DNA of 6,238 nucleotides. Source: Microcaldota archaeon. Lineage in GTDB: Archaea; Micrarchaeota; Micrarchaeia; Micrarchaeales; Micrarchaeaceae. The stretch spans positions 1 to 6,238 of the forward strand of contig JASHUQ010000020.1 in assembly GCA_030039935.1 (NCBI GenBank). Reading direction: 5' to 3'. The stretch's first letter is position 1; each line of letters begins with the position of its first letter. Under the pieces are notes generated by a model, which saw only the letters and a program-made list of their open reading frames with translations, did not search any database and was not told the origin of the DNA. The position numbers were made by a program, and so were the translations under genes. Positions 1 to 4,245 of the stretch are shown one piece after another.

Positions 1-183
1 ACACTTGTAGCCCTTATACTTTTTGCAGGGCCGTTCACCGGAGGAGCGGCGAACCCGTCTGTTGCGCTAGGGCCAGAAATAGCGACACTTAACTTCACAA
101 ACTGGTATGTATACTGGATAGGTCCGGTAACTGGAGGAATCATATCCGCATTGATATGCAGCTATCTTCTAAAGAAAAGATAG
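1..183 (+). CDS. Aquaporin / MIP-family channel, C-terminal fragment
   Basis: The last 60 codons and TAG stop of a membrane channel whose 5' end lies outside the window. The translated end contains GGAANPSVALGP, the second NPA-type half-helix of the major intrinsic protein family. It is followed by an NWYVYWIGPVTGG segment leading into the last transmembrane helix and a short basic tail (LLKKR). Family members form tetrameric pores for water or small neutral solutes in the cytoplasmic membrane. Two departures are visible: the NPA box reads NPS, and the next residue, normally the arginine of the aromatic/arginine selectivity filter, is valine. Substrate therefore cannot be assigned as water or glycerol. 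The gene converges on the AbiE pair; its stop is 51 bases from the antitoxin stop, and no terminator is visible between them. Family assignment is fairly secure despite the short fragment. Confidence 0.85.
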   Translation, partial: TLVALILFAGPFTGGAANPSVALGPEIATLNFTNWYVYWIGPVTGGIISALICSYLLKKR

Positions 184-185
184 CC

Positions 186-234
186 AGTACCATCCCATTG
201 CCTTCGCAACTTCATAAGCCGCTAATACAGTATG
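186..234 (-). pseudogene. Remnant of a glutamate dehydrogenase 3' end
   Basis: Read on the minus strand, this stretch encodes LAAYEVAKAMGWY, which resembles the C-terminus of the intact gdhA in this window (IAVDRVAKAMKARGWY). At DNA level 186-196 equals 1602-1612, and 197-210 matches 1622-1635 at 13 of 14 bases. The difference is a 9-base in-frame gap, giving 24 of 25 matched positions. Similarity fades over 211-225. No stop follows the final Tyr; the frame continues into the antisense of the aquaporin gene and ends at 169-171. The fragment is in the same frame as the antitoxin and begins right after its stop. It is either the far copy of a duplicated insertion site or the remains of a second gdh gene. 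The match is directly visible; its origin is inference. Confidence 0.65.
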
Positions 235-864
235 TTAATACGGGCTTGTGAGTTCGCCCCTATCAGCTTTCTTCTTGTATTTCTTTATGAAGTTCAATAC
301 TGATATTCTTGTATGCCTATCATACACTTTCAGATACGTCGATAATTTCTGCTTGTTTACGGCTTTTAGCACTTCTGCATAATCCTGAATTGAAAGGACG
401 ATCTTGTAATAGAACAGATCTATTAGCGTTTTTTCCGGGTCTGATACCGGAACTCTCGAATATCCATATTGGGTATCATTAAAACCAAAGAAATATTTTT
501 TAGGGATATGATGAAGCACTATTCTTGCATCTCCTAATATTTTCACCATTCTCCTGCGCACTGTCTTTGTTGTCATTACCTCCAAAACCACCTGATCGTC
601 TATAAGGTCTCTTATCATGAGCGCAGCCATGCCGCCATAGTAAAAAGGGCTGTACGCAAAGCCGGCGGTATCTGTGCTATTGTTGAAACTGAACGTGCCC
701 TTTAGCACTCCGTACAACCTTCCAGATTTTACCATTCTTGAAAGCGTAACCTGTACGGTTTTCTTGGATACCTTATGCCTGCTCTTTAAGAAGAGGTATG
801 CATCGTTTATGGTAAAGATTGGCCAGTCTTTGAAGCGCGCATACAGTTCACTTGGCATTGTCAT
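235..864 (-). CDS. AbiEi-like antitoxin of a type IV toxin-antitoxin system
   Basis: A 209-residue protein. The N-terminal 60 residues look like a winged helix-turn-helix (TINDAYLFLKSRHKVSKKTV, then a basic SRMVKSGRLYGV wing). The C-terminal half carries SDPEKTLIDLFYY, matching the DPE-TLIDL signature of the AbiEi family. AbiEi proteins neutralise an AbiEii nucleotidyltransferase without stable complex formation and repress their own operon through the winged-helix domain. The ATG at 864 is chosen because AGAGGAT (872-878, minus strand) gives a ribosome binding site at suitable distance; another ATG lies two codons on. The first 17 bases overlap the toxin 3' end, so translation is probably coupled. 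Described AbiE operons place the antitoxin first; here it is second. The basic C-terminus (KKYKKKADRG) may aid DNA binding. Confidence 0.82.
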   Translation of the reverse strand: MTMPSELYARFKDWPIFTINDAYLFLKSRHKVSKKTVQVTLSRMVKSGRLYGVLKGTFSFNNSTDTAGFAYSPFYYGGMAALMIRDLIDDQVVLEVMTTKTVRRRMVKILGDARIVLHHIPKKYFFGFNDTQYGYSRVPVSDPEKTLIDLFYYKIVLSIQDYAEVLKAVNKQKLSTYLKVYDRHTRISVLNFIKKYKKKADRGELTSPY

Positions 865-1525
865 CCAACCATCCTCTTAACGATTTTATTATTCCATTGA
901 ATGGGATTGAAACACCGCTTAGAATGAGTCCCGCAAGCTGTTTCTCATTTTTAGGAGGAGAATTTTCCACAATGTCTAGCATTTTTGCTAACGAATCAAG
1001 AGTTTTTTTGCGTGGAATTCTCACCCTATCTTTTAGTACCATAATATCGTAAATGTCATGTATTTCCGAATTCCCGGATTTGAACTTGCTTATATACGTC
1101 TCAATTTTTTCATTCAGCAGCTCTTCAGGGCCCAGCACATATATTATGCGCTTGCTTCCGTCAATACGCGCGTAGTCGACAGCATCGCCTTTGGCATGGG
1201 CAAATGTGATGTCCAGTTTTCCCGTCGTGCCGTTTCCCTTTACAATTATGTGCAATGTTCTTGTGTTTCTGTTGTATTTTTCCTCGCGTATTGGATAACC
1301 CTTATCTATTAGGATTTTATGAATCTTTTTTTGGAACGCACTTTCATTTTGTTCATCTAGATTTGCGTAAAAGTCCACATCCCTGGAGAACCTGTTGCCT
1401 CCATAGCAGCGCCAGACGGCAGTTCCGCCGTGCATTACAAAATTGTCAAAGCTGTCATATACAATGTCTACAAGCGCATCCTCAAGCAAAGCGCGCTCTT
1501 TTTGCGAATCATCCCTAAAATTCAT
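848..1525 (-). CDS. AbiEii-like nucleotidyltransferase toxin of a type IV toxin-antitoxin system
   Basis: From the ATG at 1525 this is 225 residues with the DNA polymerase beta-like nucleotidyltransferase motifs of AbiEii (MenT-like) toxins. HGGTAVWR (32-39) is the GG[ST] motif. SRDVDFY gives the two metal-binding aspartates D49 and D51, and KLDITF gives a third acidic residue, D105. NEKIETYISK (138-147) and IHDIYDI (155-161) match the downstream K- and D-x-x-D motifs. All expected active-site residues are present, so the toxin looks intact. Characterised relatives transfer nucleotides, some of them to tRNA, and stop growth. A GTG at 1564 would add 13 residues (HINNNIVIK...). I prefer ATG 1525 because the extension is encoded by the operator-like palindrome and lies at or upstream of the inferred transcription start. 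No ribosome binding site precedes either start. The antitoxin follows, overlapping by 17 bases. Confidence 0.82.
   Translation of the reverse strand: MNFRDDSQKERALLEDALVDIVYDSFDNFVMHGGTAVWRCYGGNRFSRDVDFYANLDEQNESAFQKKIHKILIDKGYPIREEKYNRNTRTLHIIVKGNGTTGKLDITFAHAKGDAVDYARIDGSKRIIYVLGPEELLNEKIETYISKFKSGNSEIHDIYDIMVLKDRVRIPRKKTLDSLAKMLDIVENSPPKNEKQLAGLILSGVSIPFNGIIKSLRGWLDDNAK
872..878 (-). promoter_or_regulatory. Ribosome binding site of the antitoxin, inside the toxin gene
   Basis: On the minus strand this reads AGAGGAT, with GAGG about nine bases before the ATG at 864. It lies within the last codons of the toxin gene, so ribosomes finishing the toxin arrive beside the antitoxin start. This supports the start at 864 and translational coupling. 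Confidence 0.5.
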
Positions 1526-1535
1526 AAAATGCACT

Positions 1536-1557
1536 TTAATAACAATATTGTTATTAA
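1536..1557. promoter_or_regulatory. Perfect 22-bp palindrome, probable operator of the AbiE pair
   Basis: TTAATAACAAT is followed directly by its reverse complement ATTGTTATTAA, with no spacer or mismatch. The flanks carry a direct repeat of GCAC (1531-1534 and 1561-1564). The centre, 1546/1547, lies about 25 bases downstream of the TATA-box centre, at the expected transcription start. A dimeric repressor bound here would block RNA polymerase. AbiEi antitoxins are known to autoregulate by binding inverted repeats in their promoter, so the antitoxin is the natural candidate ligand. The palindrome is seen; the ligand is inferred. Confidence 0.65.
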
Positions 1558-1565
1558 TATGCACT

Positions 1566-1579
1566 TATATATTTAAATA
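1566..1579 (-). promoter_or_regulatory. Archaeal TATA-box promoter of the AbiE operon
   Basis: On the minus strand this reads TATTTAAATATATA, a strong match to archaeal TATA boxes (TTTAWATA). It lies in the 34-base gap between the gdhA stop and the GTG at 1564. The centre near 1572 predicts transcription from about 1546, leaving a leader of about 20 bases before the ATG at 1525. The toxin-antitoxin pair therefore has its own promoter, although no terminator separates it from gdhA and read-through is possible. Confidence 0.6.
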
Positions 1580-1599
1580 GCTTTGCAATGAAGATCGGG

Positions 1600-2874
1600 T
1601 TAGTACCATCCCCTTGCCTTCATTGCCTTTGCAACCCTGTCTACAGCAATTATATATGCAGCCATTCTTGTGCTGATCTTCTTTCCCATTGCTGCATAGA
1701 GTTTCTGCGTAGTTATTGTATCGTTGAAAGACTTGGTTACCTTTCTGTCTAGCTCTTCGTTGAACCTCTTCGTGTCCCAGTAGTATCCGGTTATATTCTG
1801 TGTCCACTCAAAATACGAGCCAATCACGCCTCCAGAGTTTACCAAAAAGTCTGGAAGGTCAAGAACTCCATTGTGGAAAAGCGTATCTGAAGCTTCAGGG
1901 GTAACTGGCCCATTAGCGAGCTCGAGAAGCATCTTGCATTTCACCTTGTCCACATTGTCCTTCCTTATCTGGTTCTCTATCGCAGCAGGAATGAGTATGT
2001 CCACCTTCAGCTCAAGAAGTTTTTCGTTTGTTACCTTCTCAGCGTTCTTGCTCTTGTATCCGTCTACACTGCCTGTCTTCTCTTTTGCCTCATCGAGTTT
2101 CTTTAGGTCAAGTCCATCTGGATCATAGATTCCTCCAGTAGAATCGCTTATCGCTACAACCTTTGATCCCATTATTTCCTTTGACAAAGTGTATGCGAAC
2201 CTTCCTGCGTTTCCAAATCCCTGTATTGCGATAGTTGCCTTCTTCGGGTTCAGCTTGAGAAGCTTTGCTGCCTCTCTCATCACAAACATTCCGCCTCTTG
2301 CTGTTGAGTCCATCCTTCCGGCGCTGCCCCATACCTCTACTGGTTTCCCAGTTATCGCTCCGAATTCATTGTGTCTTATTATATTGCTGTATTCATCGAG
2401 CATCCATGCCATTATCTGGGGGTTTGTGTAAACATCTGGAGCAGGGACATCCACATCTACTCCCATGTCTTTTCCCAAGTGCCTCACATATGCCCTTGAA
2501 ATGAGCTCAATATCCTTCTCATTCATTTTCTTCGTGTCGCATATTATTCCTCCTTTGCCTCCTCCAAAAGGAATGTCTGCAAGCGAGCACTTCCATGTCA
2601 TCCATGCAGCTAGAGCCTTTACAGTGTCAATGCTCTCTTGAGGATGAAATCGTATTCCTCCTTTTGCAGGGCCCCTTGCATCATTGTATTGGACCCTGAA
2701 TCCCGTGAATGTCTGCGTTTTCCCGCTTGTCAGTTTCACAGGAATGTTCATTACCAATATCCTCTTTGGCTCTCTTAGTATTGCATGCGCTTGTCTATCC
2801 AGGTTCATAATCGCTGCAGCGTTGTCCAGCTGCGTCTGTGCTATCTTGAATGGGTTGAGTTCCTCTGCCATCAT
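1600..2874 (-). CDS. gdhA: Glutamate dehydrogenase
   Basis: A hexameric-type Glu/Leu/Phe/Val dehydrogenase of 424 residues, the usual length. It catalyses reversible oxidative deamination of glutamate to 2-oxoglutarate and ammonia in the cytoplasm, linking nitrogen and carbon metabolism. Visible motifs, numbered from ATG 2874: GPAKGGIRFHP with substrate-binding K71; MTWKCSLADIPFGGGKGG with K95 and catalytic K107; VPAPDVYTN with catalytic D147; a Rossmann loop QGFGNAG (218-224); and NSGGVIGSYFEW near 347-357. The usual GSLGR-EATGRG stretch reads GSAGRMDSTARGG, a mild variation. NAD versus NADP preference cannot be read with confidence. The start could be ATG 2874 or the next ATG at 2871; a TTG at 2883 is open but unlikely, because TGTGAT just before the ATGs fits a weak ribosome binding site. 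The gene is divergent from the first pilin gene and is followed by the AbiE promoter. Confidence 0.95.
   Translation of the reverse strand: MMAEELNPFKIAQTQLDNAAAIMNLDRQAHAILREPKRILVMNIPVKLTSGKTQTFTGFRVQYNDARGPAKGGIRFHPQESIDTVKALAAWMTWKCSLADIPFGGGKGGIICDTKKMNEKDIELISRAYVRHLGKDMGVDVDVPAPDVYTNPQIMAWMLDEYSNIIRHNEFGAITGKPVEVWGSAGRMDSTARGGMFVMREAAKLLKLNPKKATIAIQGFGNAGRFAYTLSKEIMGSKVVAISDSTGGIYDPDGLDLKKLDEAKEKTGSVDGYKSKNAEKVTNEKLLELKVDILIPAAIENQIRKDNVDKVKCKMLLELANGPVTPEASDTLFHNGVLDLPDFLVNSGGVIGSYFEWTQNITGYYWDTKRFNEELDRKVTKSFNDTITTQKLYAAMGKKISTRMAAYIIAVDRVAKAMKARGWY
1602..1635 (-). repeat. Intact gdhA copy of the duplicated 3' end
   Basis: This is the partner of the fragment at 186-210. 1602-1612 is identical to 186-196, and 1622-1635 matches 197-210 at 13 of 14 bases; the intervening CTTGCCTTC (1613-1621) is absent from the other copy. 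Both copies have the same orientation, so they form imperfect direct repeats about 1.4 kb apart bracketing the AbiE pair. This copy encodes the true C-terminus (VAKAMKARGWY) of glutamate dehydrogenase. Confidence 0.65.
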
Positions 2875-2918
2875 ATCACACAAGTCAGAAATTGCTGTAA
2901 ATCATAAAACAACACAAA

Positions 2919-2938
2919 CCTATTTAATGTTTAATAAT
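2919..2938 (-). promoter_or_regulatory. Probable gdhA promoter (TATA box)
   Basis: The minus strand holds two overlapping AT-rich candidates, ATTAAATA (2921-2928) and TTATTAAA just upstream. The first predicts transcription from about 2898 and a leader of about 24 bases to the ATG at 2874. It is about 50 bases from the oppositely directed pilin TATA box, so the 142-base gap holds two back-to-back promoters. No convincing shared operator was seen. Confidence 0.45.
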
Positions 2939-2965
2939 TCCCCTATTCTTCCATCAAGAAAATAA

Positions 2966-2981
2966 AGAAAGCTTTTTATAT
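2966..2981 (+). promoter_or_regulatory. TATA-box promoter of the first pilin gene
   Basis: GAAAGCTTTTTATAT contains a clear archaeal TATA element (CTTTTTATAT, 2972-2981) preceded by a purine-rich GAAAG in the BRE position. Transcription is predicted near 3003, leaving a short leader of about 14 bases that contains the GGTGA ribosome binding site. Confidence 0.6.
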
Positions 2982-3006
2982 GTATCTTTTGATGTATAAA
3001 ACAACA

Positions 3007-3011
3007 GGTGA
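3007..3011 (+). promoter_or_regulatory. Ribosome binding site that fixes the first pilin start
   Basis: GGTGA lies five bases before the ATG at 3017, a standard archaeal arrangement. The GTG inside it (3008-3010) is in frame and could be miscalled as the start, but it is better read as part of the binding site. Confidence 0.7.
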
Positions 3012-3016
3012 AAACC

Positions 3017-3571
3017 ATGTTTAAAGGTAGGAACTCGAAAAGAGCGCAAAGCGCTATGGAATATCTAATGACGTATGGCTGGGCCATACTCATCATAGCC
3101 GTGGTTCTTGGAGCATTGTTCTCCCTAGGAGTATTCAGCTCATCATCATTCCTGGGAACAACATGCATAGCAAGCTCAGGCTTTGAATGTCTAAGCCCTG
3201 TATTGCTACACAGTACATCAACGTTCACGGCAACAATAGGACAGAGTACTGGAGTTAGCTGGTCAGCAGCGAATGTGGTATTTGTGTTGTCAGGACAAGG
3301 TCCTCCATCAACATTTCCACCAACAGGTACTGACTGTTACGCACAGCTAGGCACTGGAGGTTCATTCTCAAGTGGACAATCAACATCTGTGTCATTCACT
3401 GGTGCATTGACTAGCGGAACAACGTGCTCGGCATTTGGAGCAAACTCTGTACCAACAGTTTCATCAGTAGGTGCAGCCGTTTCAGGAACACTATGGGCAA
3501 CTTACACGACAACAGCATCGTCCACGTTGCAGTACGTACAAATAGCAACAGTAACTCTGAAGGCTTCGTAA
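3017..3571 (+). CDS. Type IV pilin-like protein with class III signal peptide (pilin 1)
   Basis: A 184-residue protein with an archaeal prepilin signal. A short basic leader (MFKGRNSKRA) precedes QSAMEY, so a prepilin peptidase of the EppA/PibD type should cut between A10 and Q11, leaving E15 at mature position +5. Residues 16-40 form the hydrophobic assembly helix (YLMTYGWAILIIAVVLGALF). The rest is rich in Ser, Thr and Gly with almost no charged residues, typical of a beta-rich, surface-exposed, possibly glycosylated pilin domain. Four cysteines (C50, C58, C107, C137) are conserved in the neighbouring paralogue and may form two disulfides outside the cell. It is expected in a pilus or cell-surface filament; no assembly ATPase or peptidase gene is in the window. 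The start is set by GGTGA five bases upstream. Transcription probably ends at the stem-loop on its stop codon. Confidence 0.85.
   Translation: MFKGRNSKRAQSAMEYLMTYGWAILIIAVVLGALFSLGVFSSSSFLGTTCIASSGFECLSPVLLHSTSTFTATIGQSTGVSWSAANVVFVLSGQGPPSTFPPTGTDCYAQLGTGGSFSSGQSTSVSFTGALTSGTTCSAFGANSVPTVSSVGAAVSGTLWATYTTTASSTLQYVQIATVTLKAS
3040..3102 (+). repeat. 63-bp block shared exactly by the two pilin genes, copy 1
   Basis: 3040-3102 is identical to 3711-3773 over all 63 bases. It covers the peptidase site and most of the hydrophobic helix (RAQSAMEY to the IIAV codons). Identity stops sharply at both ends, and the genes then differ at many positions. The block includes the small inverted repeat AGCGC-AAA-GCGCT (3043-3055). 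Confidence 0.9.
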
Positions 3572-3605
3572 GTTTACGAAGTCCTTCTTTTCTTTTTCTT
3601 TTTGT
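3564..3605 (+). terminator. Stem-loop and poly-T terminator after pilin 1
   Basis: CTTCGTAA (3564-3571) and TTACGAAG (3574-3581) are perfect complements around GT, making a hairpin that includes the TAA stop. Since a two-base loop is too tight, the inner pairs probably open to a six-base loop. It is followed by a T-rich tract, TTCTTTTCTTTTTCTTTTTG (3585-3604). T-runs are the main archaeal termination signal. It implies the second pilin gene is not simply co-transcribed with the first. Confidence 0.65.
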
Positions 3606-3648
3606 TTAGTATTCACACTAAAGCGAACGCTGGAAAAGAAACAGAAAC

Positions 3649-3659
3649 ATTATTAAAGA
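3649..3659 (+). promoter_or_regulatory. Possible weak promoter of the second pilin gene
   Basis: CATTATTAAAG contains a TATA-like element (TTATTAAA). Its centre near 3654 would start transcription near 3680, leaving a leader of about 23 bases before the ATC codon at 3703. It is weaker than the pilin 1 box. No better candidate lies between the terminator and the gene. Confidence 0.3.
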
Positions 3660-3693
3660 AATGGTATGACTATTAAGCGATTACAATTAACAG

Positions 3694-3705
3694 GGCGATC
3701 AGATC
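3694..3705 (+). promoter_or_regulatory. Degenerate ribosome binding site and possible ATC start of pilin 2
   Basis: GGCGA (3694-3698) sits four bases before ATC (3703-3705). In pilin 1 the same arrangement is GGTGA, five bases, ATG. Reading from ATC gives (M)KTRAQSAMEY, an ideal short basic prepilin leader. An in-frame TAA lies at 3688-3690, and no ATG, GTG or TTG occurs between it and 3727. Confidence 0.45.
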
Positions 3706-4245
3706 AAAACAAGAGCGCAAAGCGCTATGGAATATCTAATGACGTATGGCTGGGCCATACTCATCATAGCCGTTGTGCTTGCTGCACTATTTTACCTTGG
3801 TCTTTTCAACAGCTCGGCTTTCTCCAGCACTGTGTGCCTCGCATCTGCCGGTTTTGAATGCTCGTCCACAACACTCTCACACACAACCGGAATATTCTCT
3901 GCTGCTTTTGGCCAGAATACTGGCAATGACTGGACTTCAGGAAATGTATTTCTTGTAGGGACCGGAGCACCGTCTATTAGCGCAGTGCCTACAGATCCAA
4001 GCTGCTCAACTTCAGTCCAACAAATAACTGGTGGGTTTGCAAGCGGCCAGATTACAACTCTATCTATATCTGGATATGTGAGCGGAGGGAATACAATAGA
4101 CCCGACATGCACAACATTTTCAAGTGCAGGGTATACCATAGTTGGGGCGCAGTGGACCGGAACTATGTGGGTTGAATTCCTGCAGGTTGGTCAAACCTCA
4201 CCACAGTACGAGCAAGTTGGGACCGTTACCGTGAAATCAAGCTGA
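3703..4245 (+). CDS. Type IV pilin-like protein lacking a canonical start codon (pilin 2)
   Basis: A paralogue of pilin 1, 180 residues if read from ATC 3703. It has the class III signal (KTRA, then QSAMEY with the cleavage-site Q and E+5), the same hydrophobic helix, and a Ser/Thr/Gly-rich domain with four matching cysteines (C45, C53, C101, C136 in this numbering). The body is open to a normal TGA stop and keeps pilin 1 landmarks (C-x-ASxGFEC, GQxTG, SGQ, VTVK/VTLK end). The first in-frame ATG, 3727, falls inside the signal peptide and would remove the basic leader and cleavage site. An ATG at 3666 opens a different frame and would need a +1 shift near 3712. So this is an AUC-initiated gene, a frameshifted gene, a silent copy, or a sequence error. 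The last 9 bases overlap the dph2 3' end. Confidence 0.7.
   Translation: MKTRAQSAMEYLMTYGWAILIIAVVLAALFYLGLFNSSAFSSTVCLASAGFECSSTTLSHTTGIFSAAFGQNTGNDWTSGNVFLVGTGAPSISAVPTDPSCSTSVQQITGGFASGQITTLSISGYVSGGNTIDPTCTTFSSAGYTIVGAQWTGTMWVEFLQVGQTSPQYEQVGTVTVKSS
3711..3773 (+). repeat. 63-bp block shared exactly by the two pilin genes, copy 2
   Basis: Identical to 3040-3102, without even a silent change across 21 codons, while the sequence just outside differs (C versus A before, T versus G after). It covers the QSAMEY cleavage site and most of the hydrophobic helix. This suggests recent duplication or gene conversion confined to the 5' part of the gene, or strong constraint on the DNA itself. Confidence 0.9.

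Noticed and set aside
1871..2504. Several plus-strand open frames over gdhA
   Set aside because: They are antisense shadows of a well-conserved gene, with hydrophobic low-complexity translations and no start signals.
2946..2960. Inverted repeat TTCTT-CCATC-AAGAA between the gdhA and pilin promoters
   Set aside because: Five-base AT-rich arms are expected by chance in such sequence, and the position does not overlap either TATA box or start.
3043..3055. Small inverted repeat AGCGC-AAA-GCGCT in both pilin genes
   Set aside because: It lies in codons for the conserved RAQSA site and is only 5 bp per arm. It could form an RNA hairpin but needs no explanation beyond coding.
3666..3857. Open frame from ATG 3666 running into pilin 2 in another frame
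   Set aside because: Its first 16 codons precede the pilin signal region, but it then reads the shared pilin block out of frame. It is useful only as a possible frameshift source, not as a separate gene.
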